Shown piece by piece: positions 10,671 to 25,240 of a DNA stretch of 64,000 nt. Origin of the DNA: Ligustrum vulgare (lineage: Eukaryota > Streptophyta > Magnoliopsida > Lamiales > Oleaceae); assembly GCA_963555705.1 (NCBI GenBank), contig OY743180.1, positions 35,620,129 to 35,684,128 on the forward strand. The letters are read 5' to 3'. The first letter of the stretch is position 1, and every line of letters begins with the position of its first letter. The notes beneath the pieces were generated by a model. The model had not been told where the DNA came from. It saw nothing but the letters and a program-made list of their open reading frames with translations, and ran no database searches. The translations under genes and the position numbers were made by a program.

Positions 10671-11640
10671 TCCGACTCCTATTAACTCAGGAAATCTACT
10701 TCAAACATACAATAATAATGAATTCAAAACTGAAAACAAAATCTAAAGGGCCATAAGAATTTAAATAAATAAACTACTTCCCTTACGAGAAATACGGTTG
10801 TAGCCAGTCCAAGCGTCCATATTGAAAAGCATCCCGTAAAGAGAAGTATTCTACGAAAACAGCGTATGTAATCGTTAATAACAATCTTTCTCAAGCAAAT
10901 CTTATAAAATATTTTAAAGAATACAATGCTAAACAATGCAATAATACATATACAGCAATACAAGAAGATGAAATTTCATACACTACTCTTACTTCTACTT
11001 ATGAAATTTTAATAACCGCTCCAACCTATTGTTGCTCTCACCCCCATTCGTTAAATTTAGTGTCTACTTCAGCTATTACTCCAACTGTGACTTACCAACT
11101 CCTACAACATCCCGTACTCGTATAAAAGTTATTACTCACTTCACTCCTACTCCGACTCCTATTAACTCAAGTAATCTACGTCAAACATACACTAATTATA
11201 AATTCAATATTAAAAACTAAATCGAACTTGCCATAATAAACATTTCACTAAAAGAATTAATTCCCGCATAAGCAACTAGGTTGTCGGCATATCAAGTGTG
11301 TAGTGTTAAAACCATTCCAAAAGACCAGTATTCTACGAGCACGTCTTCTGCAATCAATACAAATATTTAATCATTGTCAAGCAAATCTTAAATAATATTT
11401 TAAAGTATACAAAAATAAACTTTACAATAATAAATCTATTGCAATACTAAAATATGAAATTTCATAAACTTGTCTTACTCCAAATAAAAAATTTTCAGCA
11501 GCAGTTCCTAACAATTGTTACTCTGAATCCCATATTTGTTAAACTTTAGTTCCTATTTCCACTTTTACTCGTACATCGACATACCTACCCCCGGTCCTTC
11601 CCCTATTCGAATAAAAGTTACCAACTTCTTCAACTCCCAG
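10671..11640 (+). repeat. Unit 12: alpha-K / R1
   Basis: Closes the second 5-mer. Its left half matches unit 7 but its right half is R1, so the boundary between domains lies inside this unit. Confidence 0.95.
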
Positions 11641-12614
11641 TACGACTCCTATTAACTCAGGAAATCTACTTCAAACATACAATCAATAATAATGAATTCA
11701 AAACTGAAAACAAAATCTAAAGGGCCATAAGAATTTAAATAAATAAACAACTTCCCTTACGAGAAGTACGGTTGTAGCCAGTCCTAGCGTCCATATTGAA
11801 AAGCATCACGAAATGACAAGTATTCTACGAAAACAGCGTATGTAATCGTTAATAACAATCTTTCTCAAGCAAATCTTATAAAATATTTTAAAGAATACAA
11901 TGCTAAACAATGCAATAATACATATACAGCAATACAAGAAGATGAAATTTCATACACTACTCTTACTTCTACTTATGAAATTTTAATAACCGCTCCAACC
12001 TATTGTTGCTCTCACCCCCATTCGTTAAATTTAGTGTCTACTTCAGCTATTACTCCAACTGTGACTTACCAACTCCTACAACATCCCGTACTCGTATAAA
12101 AGTTATTACTCACTTCACTCCTACTCCGACTCCTATTAACTCAAGTAATCTACGTCAAACATACACTAATTATAAATTCAATATTAAAAACTAAATCGAA
12201 CTTGCCATAATAAACATTTCACTAAAAGAATTAATTCCCGCATAAGCAACTAGGTTGTCGGCATATCAAGTGTGTAGTGTTAAAACCATTCCAAAAGACC
12301 AGTATTCTACGAGCACGTCTTCTGCAATCAATACAAATATTTAATCATTGTCAAGCAAATCTTAAATAATATTTTAAAGTATACAAAAATAAACTTTACA
12401 ATAATAAATCTATTGCAATACTAAAATATGAAATTTCATAAACTTGTCTTACTCCAAATAAAAAATTTTCAGCAGCAGTTCCTAACAATTGTTACTCTGA
12501 ATCCCATATTTGTTAAACTTTAGTTCCTATTTCCACTTTTACTCGTACATCGACATACCTACCCCCGGTCCTTCCCCTATTCGAATAAAAGTTACCAACT
12601 TCTTCAACTCCCAG
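11641..12614 (+). repeat. Unit 13: epsilon (delta front, alpha rear) / R1
   Basis: Opens TACGACTCC with the CAAT duplication, AAACAACT and ATCACG like delta. From 11828 it reads ACGAAAACAGCG and ACAATGC like alpha. The switch lies between 11817 and 11828. It is the only such unit in the window. Confidence 0.95.
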
Positions 12615-13588
12615 TACGACTCCTATTAACTCAGGAAATCTACTTCAAACATACAATCAATAATAATGAATTCAAAACTGAAAACAAAATCTAAAGGGCC
12701 ATAAGAATTTAAATAAATAAACAACTTCCCTTACGAGAAGTACGGTTGTAGCCAGTCCTAGCGTCCATATTGAAAAGCATCACGAAATGACAAGTATTCT
12801 ATGAAAACAGCTTATGTAATCGTTAATAACAATCTTTCTCAAGCAAATCTTAACAAATATTTTAAAGAAAATAATAGTAAACAATGTAATAATACATATA
12901 CAGCAATACAAGAAGATGAAATTTCATACACTACTCTTACTTCTACTTATGAAATTTTAATAACCGCTCCAACCTATTGTTGCTCTTACCCCCATTCGTT
13001 AAATTTAGTGTCTACTTCAGCTATTACTCCAACTGTGACTTACCAACTCCTACAACATCCCGTACTCGTATAAAAGTTATTACTCACTTCACTCCTACTC
13101 CGACTCCTATTAACTCAAGTAATCTACGTCAAACATACACTAATTATAAATTCAATATTAAAAACTAAATCGAACTTGCCATAATAAACATTTCACTAAA
13201 AGAATTAATTCCCGCATAAGCAACTAGGTTGTCGGCATATCAAGTGTGTAGTGTTAAAACCATTCCAAAAGACCAGTATTCTACGAGCACGTCTTCTGCA
13301 ATCAATACAAATATTTAATCATTGTCAAGCAAATCTTAAATAATATTTTAAAGTATACAAAAATAAACTTTACAATAATAAATCTATTGCAATACTAAAA
13401 TATGAAATTTCATAAACTTGTCTTACTCCAAATAAAAAATTTTCAGCAGCAGTTCCTAACAATTGTTACTCTGAATCCCATATTTGTTAAACTTTAGTTC
13501 CTATTTCCACTTTTACTCGTACATCGACATACCTACCCCCGGTCCTTCCCCTATTCGAATAAAAGTTACCAACTTCTTCAACTCCCAG
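12615..13588 (+). repeat. Unit 14: delta-K / R1
   Basis: Opens TACGACTCC and has AAACAACT, ACCGCT and CTTACC. First unit of the 2918-bp 3-mer. Confidence 0.95.
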
Positions 13589-14562
13589 TCCGACTCCTAT
13601 TAACTCAGGAAATCTACTTCAAACATACAATCAATAATAATGAATTCAAAACTGAAAACAAAATCTAAAGGGCCATAAGAATTTAAATAAATAAACTACT
13701 TCCCTTACGAGAAGTACGGTTGTAGCCAGTCCTAGCGTCCATATTGAAAAGCATCACGAAATGACAAGTATTCTATGAAAACAGCTTATGTAATCGTTAA
13801 TAACAATCTTTCTCAAGCAAATCTTAACAAATATTTTAAAGAAAATAATAGTAAACAATGTAATAATACATATACAGCAATACAAGAAGATGAAATTTCA
13901 TACACTACTCTTACTTCTACTTATGAAATTTTAATAACCTCTCCAACCTATTGTTGCTCTTACCCCCATTCGTTAAATTTAGTGTCTACTTCAGCTATTA
14001 CTCAAACTGTGACTTACCAACTCCTACGACATCCCGTACTCGTATAATAGTTATTACTCACTTCACTCCTACTCCGATTCCTATTAACTCAAGTAATCTA
14101 CGTCAAACATACACTAATTATAAATTCAATATTAAAAACTAAATCGAACTGGCCATAATAAACATTTCACTAAAAGAATTAATTCCCTTATAAGCAACTA
14201 GGTTGTCGGCATATCAAGTGTGTAGTGTTAAAACCATTCCAAAAGACCAGTATTCTACGAGCACGTCTTCTGCACTCAATACAAATATTTAATCATTGTC
14301 AAGCAAATCTTAAATAATATTTTAAAGTATACAAAAATAAACTTTACAATAATAAATCTATTGCAATACTAAAATATGAAATTTCATAAACTTGTCTTAC
14401 TCCAAATAAAAAATTTTCAGGAGCAGTTCCTAACAATTGTTACTCTGAATCCCATAGTTGTTAAACTTTAGTTCCTATTTCCACTTTTACTCGTACATCG
14501 ACATACCTACCCCAGGTCCTTCCCCTATTCGAATAAAAGTTACCAACTTCTTCAACTCCCAG
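13589..14562 (+). repeat. Unit 15: delta-I / R4 variant
   Basis: Has AAACTACT and an I core. Right half has AACATTTC, CCCTTATA, CATAGTTG and CCCCAGG. Private C at 14275 and G at 14421. Confidence 0.95.
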
Positions 14563-15532
14563 TCCGACTCCTATTAACTCAGGAAATCTACTTCAAACAT
14601 ACAATAATAATGAATTCAAAACTGAAAACAAAATCTAAAGGGCCATAAGAATTTAAATAAATAAACTACTTCCCTTACGAGAAATACGGTTGTAGCCAGT
14701 CCAAGCGTCCATATTGAAAAGCATCCCGTAAAGAGAAGTATTCTACGAAAACAGCGTATGTAATCGTTAATAACAATCTTTCTCAAGCAAATCTTATAAA
14801 ATATTTTAAAGAATACAATGCTAAACAATGCAATAATACATATACAGCAATACAAGAAGATGAAATTTCATACACTACTCTTACTTCTACTTATGAAATT
14901 TTAATAACCGCTCAAACCTATTGTTGCTCTCACCCCCATTCGTTAAATTTAGTGTCTACTTCAGCTATTACTCCAACTGTGACTTACCAACTCCTACAAC
15001 ATCCCGTACTCGTATAAAAGTTATTACTCACTTCACTCCTACTCCGACTCCTATTAACTCAAGTAATCTACGTCAAACATACACTAATTATAAATTCAAT
15101 ATTAAAAACTAAATCGAACTTGCCATAATAAACATTTCACTAAAAGAATTAATTCCCGCATAAGCAACTAGGTTGTCGGCATATCAAGTGTGTAGTGTTA
15201 AAACCATTCCAAAAGACCAGTATTCTACGAGCACGTCTTCTGCAATCAATACAAATATTTAATCATTGTCAAGCAAATCTTAAATAATATTTTAAAGTAT
15301 ACAAAAATAAACTTTACAATAATAAATCTATTGCAATACTAAAATATGAAATTTCATAAACTTGTCTTACTCCAAATAAAAAATTTTCAGCAGCAGTTCC
15401 TAACAATTGTTACTCTGAATCCCATATTTGTTAAACTTTAGTTCCTATTTCCACTTTTACTCGTACATCGACATACCTACCCCCGGTCCTTCCCCTATTC
15501 GAATAAAAGTTACCAACTTCTTCAACTCCCAG
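14563..15532 (+). repeat. Unit 16: alpha-K / R1
   Basis: Alpha unit closing the first 3-mer. Private A at 14914 (CTCAAACC). Confidence 0.95.
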
Positions 15533-16506
15533 TACGACTCCTATTAACTCAGGAAATCTACTTCAAACATACAATCAATAATAATGAATTCAAAACTGAA
15601 AACAAAATCTAAAGGGCCATAAGAATTTAAATAAATAAACAACTTCCCTTACGAGAAGTACGGTTGTAGCCAGTCCTAGCGTCCATATTGAAAAGCATCA
15701 CGAAATGACAAGTATTCTATGAAAACAGCTTATGTAATCGTTAATAACAATCTTTCTCAAGCAAATCTTAACAAATATTTTAAAGAAAATAATAGTAAAC
15801 AATGTAATAATACATATACAGCAATACAAGAAGATGAAATTTCATACACTACTCTTACTTCTACTTATGAAATTTTAATAACCGCTCCAACCTATTGTTG
15901 CTCTCACCCCCATTCGTTAAATTTAGTGTCTACTTCAGCTATTACTCCAACTGTGACTTACCAACTCCTACAACATCCCGTACTCGTATAAAAGTTATTA
16001 CTCACTTCACTCCTACTCCGACTCCTATTAACTCAAGTAATCTACGTCAAACATACACTAATTATAAATTCAATATTAAAAACTAAATCGAACTTGCCAT
16101 AATAAACATTTCACTAAAAGAATTAATTCCCGCATAAGCAACTAGGTTGTCGGCATATCAAGTGTGTAGTGTTAAAACCATTCCAAAAGACCAGTATTCT
16201 ACGAGCACGTCTTCTGCAATCAATACAAATATTTAATCATTGTCAAGCAAATCTTAAATAATATTTTAAAGTATACAAAAATAAACTTTACAATAATAAA
16301 TCTATTGCAATACTAAAATATGAAATTTCATAAACTTGTCTTACTCCAAATAAAAAATTTTCAGCAGCAGTTCCTAACAATTGTTACTCTGAATCCCATA
16401 TTTGTTAAACTCTAGTTCCTATTTCCACTTTTACTCGTACATCGACATACCTACCCCCGGTCCTTCCCCTATTCGAATAAAAGTTACCAACTTCTTCAAC
16501 TCCCAG
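15533..16506 (+). repeat. Unit 17: delta-K / R1
   Basis: Counterpart of unit 14, but with the alpha-like CTCACC in the core, probably a small conversion patch. Private C at 16412. Confidence 0.95.
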
Positions 16507-17480
16507 TCCGACTCCTATTAACTCAGGAAATCTACTTCAAACATACAATCAATAATAATGAATTCAAAACTGAAAACAAAATCTAAAGGGCCATAAGAAT
16601 TTAAATAAATAAACTACTTCCCTTACGAGAAGTACGGTTGTAGCCAGTCCTAGCGTCCATATTGAAAAGCATCACGAAATGACAAGTATTCTATGAAAAC
16701 AGCTTATGTAATCGTTAATAACAATCTTTCTCAAGCAAATCTTAACAAATATTTTAAAGAAAATAATAGTAAACAATGTAATAATACATATACAGCAATA
16801 CAAGAAGATGAAATTTCATACACTACTCTTACTTCTACTTATGAAATTTTAATAACCTCTCCAACCTATTGTTGCTCTTACCCCCATTCGTTAAATTTAG
16901 TGTCTACTTCAGCTATTACTCAAACTGTGACTTACCAACTCCTACGACATCCCGTACTCGTATAATAGTTATTACTCACTTCACTCCTACTCCGATTCCT
17001 ATTAACTCAAGTAATCTACGTCAAACATACACTAATTATAAATTCAATATTAAAAACTAAATCGAACTGGCCATAATAAACATTTCACTAAAAGAATTAA
17101 TTCCCTTATAAGCAACTAGGTTGTCGGCATATCAAGTGTGTAGTGTTAAAACCATTCCAAAAGACCAGTATTCTACGAGCACGTCTTCTGCAATCAATAC
17201 AAATATTTAATCATTGTCAAGCAAATCTTAAATAATATTTTAAAGTATACAAAAATAAACTTTACAATAATAAATCTATTGCAATACTAAAATATGAAAT
17301 TTCATAAACTTGTCTTACTCCAAATAAAAAAATTTCAGTAGCAGTTCCTAACAATTGTTACTCTGAATCCCATAGTTGTTAAACTTTAGTTCCTATTTCC
17401 ACTTTTACTCGTACATCGACATACCTACCCCAGGTCCTTCCCCTATTCGAATAAAAGTTACCAACTTCTTCAACTCCCAG
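16507..17480 (+). repeat. Unit 18: delta-I / R4 variant
   Basis: Counterpart of unit 15. Private A at 17332, where a T of the A-run/T-run block is lost. Confidence 0.95.
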
Positions 17481-18450
17481 TCCGACTCCTATTAACTCAG
17501 GAAATCTACTTCAAACATACAATAATAATGAATTCAAAACTGAAAACAAAATCTAAAGGGCCATAAGAATTTAAATAAATAAACTACTTCCCTTACGAGA
17601 AATACGGTTGTAGCCAGTCCAAGCGTCCATATTGAAAAGCATCCCGTAAAGAGAAGTATTCTACGAAAACAGCGTATGTAATCGTTAATAACAATCTTTC
17701 TCAAGCAAATCTTATAAAATATTTTAAAGAATACAATGCTAAACAATGCAATAATACATATACAGCAATACAAGAAGATGAAATTTCATACACTACTCTT
17801 ACTTCTACTTATGAAATTTTAATAACCGCTCCAACCTATTGTTGCTCTCACCCCCATTCGTTAAATTTAGTGTCTACTTCAGCTATTACTCCAACTGTGA
17901 CTTACCAACTCCTACAACATCCCGTACTCGTATAAAAGTTATTACTCACTTCACTCCTACTCCGACTCCTATTAACTCAAGTAATCTACGTCAAACATAC
18001 ACTAATTATAAATTCAATATTAAAAACTAAATCGAACTTGCCATAATAAACATTTCACTAAAAGAATTAATTCCCGCATAAGCAACTAGGTTGTCGGCAT
18101 ATCAAGTGTGTAGTGTTAAAACCATTCCAAAAGACCAGTATTCTACGAGCACGTCTTCTGCAATCAATACAAATATTTAATCATTGTCAAGCAAATCTTA
18201 AATAATATTTTAAAGTATACAAAAATAAACTTTACAATAATAAATCTATTGCAATACTAAAATATGAAATTTCATAAACTTGTCTTACTCCAAATAAAAA
18301 ATTTTCAGCAGCAGTTCCTAACAATTGTTACTCTGAATCCCATATTTGTTAAACTTTAGTTCCTATTTCCACTTTTACTCGTACATCGACATACCTACCC
18401 CCGGTCCTTCCCCTATTCGAATAAAAGTTACCAACTTCTTCAACTCCCAG
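17481..18450 (+). repeat. Unit 19: alpha-K / R1
   Basis: Counterpart of unit 16, without its private A. Confidence 0.95.
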
Positions 18451-19423
18451 TACGACTCCTATTAACTCAGGAAATCTACTTCAAACATACAATCAATAAT
18501 AATGAATTCAAAACTGAAAACAAAATCTAAAGGGCCATAAGAATTTAAATAAATAAACAACTTCCCTTACGAGAAGTACGGTTGTAGCCAGTCCTAGCGT
18601 CCATATTGAAAAGCATCACGAAATGACAAGTATTCTATGAAAACAGCTTATGTAATCGTTAATAACAATCTTTCTCAAGCAAATCTTAACAAATATTTTA
18701 AAGAAAATAATAGTAAACAATGTAATAATACATATACAGCAATACAAGAAGATGAAATTTCATACACTACTCTTACTTCTACTTATGAAATTTTAATAAC
18801 CGCTCCAACCTATTGTTGCTCTTACCCCCATTCGTTAAATTTTGTGTCTACTTCAGCTATTACTCCAACTGTGACTTACCAACTCCTACAACATCCCGTA
18901 CTCGTATAAAAGTTATTACTCACTTCACTCCTACTCCGACTCCTATTAACTCAAGTAATCTACGTCAAACATACACTAATTATAAATTCAATATTAAAAA
19001 CTAAATCGAACTGGCCATAATAAACATTTCACTAAAAGAATTAATTCCCTTATAAGCAACTAGGTTGTCGGCATATCAAGTGTGTAGTGTTAAAACCATT
19101 CCAAAAGACCAGTATTCTGAGAGCACTTCTTCTGCAATCAATACAAATATTTAATCATTGTCAAGCAAATCTTAAATAATATTTTAAAGTATACAAAAAT
19201 AAACTTTACAATAATAAATCTATTGCAATACTAAAATATGAAATTTCATAAACTTGTCTTACTCCAAATAAAAATTTTCAGTAGCAGTTCCTAACAATTG
19301 TTACTCTGAATCCCATATTTGTTAAACTTTAGTTCCTATTTCCACTTTTACTCGTACATCGACATACCTACCCAAGGTCCTTGCCCTATCCGAATAAAAG
19401 TTACCAACTTCTTCAACTCCCGG
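18451..19423 (+). repeat. Unit 20: delta-K / R2
   Basis: A 973-bp unit beginning a third 3-mer but ending in R2, the transition to the beta-rich domain. Private T at 18843. Confidence 0.95.
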
Positions 19424-20392
19424 TCCGACTCCTATTAACTCAGGAAATCTACTTCAAACATGCAATAATAATGAATTCAAAACTGAAAACAAAATCTAAA
19501 GGACCATAAGAATTTAAATAAATAAACTACTTCCTTTACGAGAAGTACGGTTGTAGCCAGTCCAAGCGTCCATATTGAAAAGCATCCCGAAATGACAAGT
19601 ATTCTACGAAAACAGCTTATGTAATCGTTAATAACAATCTTTCTCAAGCAAATCTTAACAAATATTTTAAAGAAAATAATAGAAAACAATGTAATAATAC
19701 ATATACAGCAATACAAGAAGATGAAATTTCATACACTACTCTTACTTCTACTTATGAAATTTTAATAACCGCTCCAACCTATTGTTGCTCTTACCCCCAT
19801 TCGTTAAATTTAGTGTCTACTTCAGCTATTACTCCAACTGTGACTTACCAACTCCTACAACATCCCGTACTCGTATAAAAGTTATTACTCACTTCACTCC
19901 TACTCCGACTCCTATTAACTCAAGTAATCTACGTCAAACATACACTAATTATAAATTCAATATTAAAAACTAAATCGAACTGGCCATAATAAACATTTCA
20001 CTAAAAGAATTAATTCCCGCATAAGCAACTAGGTTGTCGGCATATCAAGTGTGTAGTGTTAAAACCATTCCAAAAGACCAGTATTCTGAGAGCACTTCTT
20101 CTGCAATCAATACAAATATTTAATCATTGTCAAGCAAATCTTAAATAATATTTTAAAGTATACAAAAATAAACTTTACAATAATAAATCTATTGCAATAC
20201 TAAAATATGAAATTTCATAAACTTGTCTTACTCCAAATAAAAATTTTCAGTAGCAGTTCCTAACAATTGTTACTCTGAATCCCATATTTGTTAAACTTTA
20301 GTTCCTATTTCCACTTTTACTCGTACATCGACATACCTACCCAAGGTCCTTGCCCTATCCGAATAAAAGTTACCAACTTCTTCAACTCCCGG
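19424..20392 (+). repeat. Unit 21: beta-K / R2c
   Basis: A 969-bp unit. Its R half carries CCCGCAT instead of CCCTTATA at the front but otherwise the R2 markers, a variant seen only in this domain (units 21, 25, 26, 29, 30). Confidence 0.95.
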
Positions 20393-21362
20393 TCCGACTC
20401 CTATTAACTCAGGAAATCTACTTCAAACATGCAATAATAATGAATTCAAAACTGAAAACAAAATCTAAAGGACCATAAGAATTTAAATAAATAAACTACT
20501 TCCTTTACGAGAAGTACGGTTGTAGCCAGTCCAAGCGTCCATATTGAAAAGCATCCCGAAATGACAAGTATTCTACGAAAACAGCTTATGTAATCGTTAA
20601 TAACAATCTTTCTCAAGCAAATCTTAACAAATATTTTAAAGAAAATAATAGAAAACAATGTAATAATACATATACAGCAATACAAGAAGATGAAATTTCA
20701 TACACTACTCTTACTTCTACTTATGAAATTTTAATAACCGCTCCAACCTATTGTTGCTCTTACCCCCATTCGTTAAATTTAGTGTCTACTTCAGCTATTA
20801 CTCCAACTGTGACTTACCAACTCCTACAACATCCCGTACTCGTATAAAAGTTATTACTCACTTCACTCCTACTCCGACTCCTATTAACTCAAGTAATCTA
20901 CGTCAAACATACACTAATTATAAATTCAATATTAAAAACTAAATCGAACTGGCCATAATAAACATTTCACTAAAAGAATTAATTCCCGCATAAGCAACTA
21001 GGTTGTCGGCATATCAAGTGTGTAGTGTTAAAACCATTCCAAAAGACCAGTATTCTACGAGCACGTCTTCTGCAATCAATACAAATATTTAATCCTTGTC
21101 AAGCAAATCTTAAATAATATTTTAAAGTATACAAAAATAATCTTTACAATAATAAATCTATTGCAATACTAAAATATGAAATTTCATAAACTTGTCTTAC
21201 TCCAAATAAAAAATTTTCAGTAGCAGTTCCTAACAATTGTTACTCTGAATCCCATATTTGTTAAACTTTAGTTCCTATTTCCACTTTTACTCGTACATCG
21301 ACATACCTACCCCCGGTCCTTCCCCTATTCGAATAAAAGTTACCAACTTCTTCAACTCCCAG
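20393..21362 (+). repeat. Unit 22: beta-K / R3
   Basis: Second of two consecutive beta units. R3 with TAATCCTTG, as in units 3 and 8. Confidence 0.95.
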
Positions 21363-22332
21363 TCCGACTCCTATTAACTCAGGAAATCTACTTCAAACAT
21401 ACAATAATAATGAATTCAGAACTGAAAACAAAATCTAAAGGGCCATAAGAATTTAAATAAATAAACTACTTCCCTTACGAGAAGTACGGTTGTAGCCAGT
21501 CCTAGCGTCCATATTGAAAAGCATCCCGAAATGACAAGTATTCTATGAAAACAACTTATGTAATCGTTAATAACAATCTTTCTCAAGCAAATCTTAACAA
21601 ATATTTTAAAGAAAATAATAGTAAACAATGTAATAATACATATACAGCAATACAAGAAGATGAAATTTCATACACTACTCTTACTTCTACTTATGAAATT
21701 TTAATAACCTCTCCAACCTATTGTTGCTCTTACCCCCATTCGTTAAATTTAGTGTCTACTTCAGCTATTACTCAAACTGTGACTTACCAACTCCTACGAC
21801 ATCCCGTACTCGTATAATAGTTATTACTCACTTCACTCCTACTCCGATTCCTATTAACTCAAGTAATCTACGTCAAACATACACTAATTATAAATTCAAT
21901 ATTAAAAACTAAATCGAACTGGCCATAATAAACATTTCACTAAAAGAATTAATTCCCGCATAAGCAACTAGGTTGTCGGCATATCATGTGTGTAGTGTTA
22001 AAACCATTCCAAAAGACCAGTATTCTACGAGCACGTCTTCTGCAATCAATACAAATATTTAATCATTGTCAAGCAAATCTTAAATAATATTTTAAAGTAT
22101 ACAAAAATAAACTTTACAATAATAAATCTATTGCAATACTAAAATATGAAATTTCATAAACTTGTCTTACTCCAAATAAAAAATTTTCAGTAGCAGTTCC
22201 TAACAATTGTTACTCTGAATCCCATAGTTGTTAAACTTTAGTTCCTATTTCCACTTTTACTCGTACATCGACATACCTACCCCAGGTCCTTCCCCTATTC
22301 GAATAAAAGTTACCAACTTCTTCAACTCCCAG
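21363..22332 (+). repeat. Unit 23: gamma-T-I / R4 with ATCATGTG
   Basis: T at 21987 gives ATCATGTG, a marker shared only with units 28 and 32. Confidence 0.95.
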
Positions 22333-23302
22333 TCCGACTCCTATTAACTCAGGAAATCTACTTCAAACATACAATAATAATGAATTCAAAACTGAAAACA
22401 AAATCTAAAGGGCCATAAGAATTTAAATAAATAAACTACTTCCCTTACGAGAAATACGGTTGTAGCCAGTCCTAGCGTCCATATTGAAAAGCATCCCGTA
22501 AAGAGAAGTATTCTACGAAAACAGAGTATGTAATCGTTAATAACAATCTTTCTCAAGCAAATCTTATAAAATATTTTAAAGAATACAATGCTAAACAATG
22601 CAATAATACATATACAGCAATACAAGAAGATGAAATTTCATACACTACTCTTACTTCTACTTAGGAAATTTTAATAACCGCTCCAACCTATTGTTGCTCT
22701 CACCCCCATTCGTTAAATTTAGTGTCTACTTCAGCTATTACTCCAACTGTGACTTACCAACTCCTACAACATCCCGTACTCGTATAAAAGTTATTACTCA
22801 CTTCACTCCTACTCCGACTCCTATTAACTCAAGTAATCTACGTCAAACATACACTAATTATAAATTCAATATTAAAAACTAAATCGAACTGGCCATAATA
22901 AACATTTCACTAAAAGAATTAATTCCCGCATAAGCAACTAGGTTGTCGGCATATCAAGTGTGTAGTGTTAAAACCATTCCAAAAGACCAGTATTCTACGA
23001 GCACGTCTTCTGCAATCAATACAAATATTTAATCATTGTCAAGCAAATCTTAAATAATATTTTAAAGTATACAAAAATAATCTTTACAATAATAAATCTA
23101 TTGCAATACTAAAATATGAAATTTCATAAACTTGTCTTACTCCAAATAAAAAATTTTCAGTAGCAGTTCCTAACAATTGTTACTCTGAATCCCATATTTG
23201 TTAAACTTTAGTTCCTATTTCCACTTTTACTCGTACATCGACATACCTACCCCCGGTCCTTCCCCTATTCGAATAAAAGTTACCAACTTCTTCAACTCCC
23301 AG
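22333..23302 (+). repeat. Unit 24: alpha-prime-K / R3 variant
   Basis: Matches units 5 and 10. Likely left-hand parent type of the fused unit 29. Confidence 0.95.
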
Positions 23303-24271
23303 TCCGACTCCTATTAACTCAGGAAATCTACTTCAAACATACAATAATAATGAATTCAGAACTGAAAACAAAATCTAAAGGGCCATAAGAATTTAAATAA
23401 ATAAACTACTTCCCTTACGAGAAGTACGGTTGTAGCCAGTCCTAGCGTCCATATTGAAAAGCATCCCGAAATGACAAGTATTCTATGAAAACAGCTTATG
23501 TAATCGTTAATAACAATCTTTCTCAAGCAAATCTTAACAAATATTTTAAAGAAAATAATAGTAAACAATGTAATAATACATATACAGCAATACAAGAAGA
23601 TGAAATTTCATACACTACTCTTACTTCTACTTATGAAATTTTAATAACCTCTCCAACCTATTGTTGCTCTTACCCCCATTCGTTAAATTTAGTGTCTACT
23701 TCAGCTATTACTCAAACTGTGACTTACCAACTCCTACAACATCCCGTACTCGTATAAAAGTTATTACTCACTTCACTCCTACTCCGACTCCTATTAACTC
23801 AAGTAATCTACGTCAAACATACACTAATTATAAATTCAATATTAAAAACTAAATCGAACTGGCCATAATAAACATTTCACTAAAAGAATTAATTCCCGCA
23901 TAAGCAACTAGGTTGTCGGCATATCAAGTGTGTAGTGTTAAAACCATTCCAAAAGACCAGTATTCTGAGAGCACTTCTTCTGCAATCAATACAAATATTT
24001 AATCATTGTCAAGCAAATCTTAAATAATATTTTAAAGTATACAAAAATAAACTTTACAATAATAAATCTATTGCAATACTAAAATATGAAATTTCATAAA
24101 CTTGTCTTACTCCAAATAAAAATTTTCAGTAGCAGTTCCTAACAATTGTTACTCTGAATCCCATATTTGTTAAACTTTAGTTCCTATTTCCACTTTTACT
24201 CGTACATCGACATACCTACCCAAGGTCCTTGCCCTATCCGAATAAAAGTTACCAACTTCTTCAACTCCCGG
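23303..24271 (+). repeat. Unit 25: gamma-A, I-to-K recombinant core / R2c
   Basis: Has ACCTCT and ACTCAAACT (I type) but then CTACAACAT, TAAAAG and CCGACT (K type). The switch lies between 23714 and 23738. Likely right-hand parent type of unit 29. Confidence 0.95.
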
Positions 24272-25240
24272 TCCGACTCCTATTAACTCAGGAAATCTAC
24301 TTCAAACATGCAATAATAATGAATTCAAAACTGAAAACAAAATCTAAAGGACCATAAGAATTTAAATAAATAAACTACTTCCTTTACGAGAAGTACGGTT
24401 GTAGCCAGTCCAAGCGTCCATATTGAAAAGCATCCCGAAATGACAAGTATTCTACGAAAACAGCTTATGTAATCGTTAATAACAATCTTTCTCAAGCAAA
24501 TCTTAACAAATATTTTAAAGAAAATAATAGAAAACAATGTAATAATACATATACAGCAATACAAGAAGATGAAATTTCATACACTACTCTTACTTCTACT
24601 TATGAAATTTTAATAACCGCTCCAACCTATTGTTGCTCTTACCCCCATTCGTTAAATTTAGTGTCTACTTCAGCTATTACTCCAACTGTGACTTACCAAC
24701 TCCTACAACATCCCGTACTCGTATAAAAGTTATTACTCACTTCACTCCTACTCCGACTCCTATTAACTCAAGTAATCTACGTCAAACATACACTAATTAT
24801 AAATTCAATATTAAAAACTAAATCGAACTGGCCATAATAAACATTTCACTAAAAGAATTAATTCCCGCATAAGCAACTAGGTTGTCGGCATATCAAGTGT
24901 GTAGTGTTAAAACCATTCCAAAAGACCAGTATTCTGAGAGCACTTCTTCTGCAATCAATACAAATATTTAATCATTGTCAAGCAAATCTTAAATAATATT
25001 TTAAAGTATACAAAAATAAACTTTACAATAATAAATCTATTGCAATACTAAAATATGAAATTTCATAAACTTGTCTTACTCCAAATAAAAATTTTCAGTA
25101 GCAGTTCCTAACAATTGTTACTCTGAATCCCATATTTGTTAAACTTTAGTTCCTATTTCCACTTTTACTCGTACATCGACATACCTACCCAAGGTCCTTG
25201 CCCTATCCGAATAAAAGTTACCAACTTCTTCAACTCCCGG
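24272..25240 (+). repeat. Unit 26: beta-K / R2c
   Basis: Counterpart of unit 21, 4848 bp downstream. Confidence 0.95.

Larger units (their letters stand above)
1944..11640 (+). repeat. HOR domain 1: 5-unit repeat, two copies
   Basis: Units 3-7 (1944-6792) and 8-12 (6793-11640) have the same order: beta, gamma-T, alpha-prime, gamma-A, alpha. The period is 4849 bp. Apart from a few private changes, the copies diverge only in the last right half (unit 7 is R2, unit 12 is R1), where the second copy passes into the next domain. Confidence 0.9.
12615..19423 (+). repeat. HOR domain 2: 3-unit repeat, two copies plus one unit
   Basis: Units 14-16 (12615-15532) and 17-19 (15533-18450) run delta-K, delta-I, alpha, each spanning 2918 bp (974+974+970). 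Unit 20 starts a third copy, but its right half is R2 and it leads into the beta-rich domain. Confidence 0.9.
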
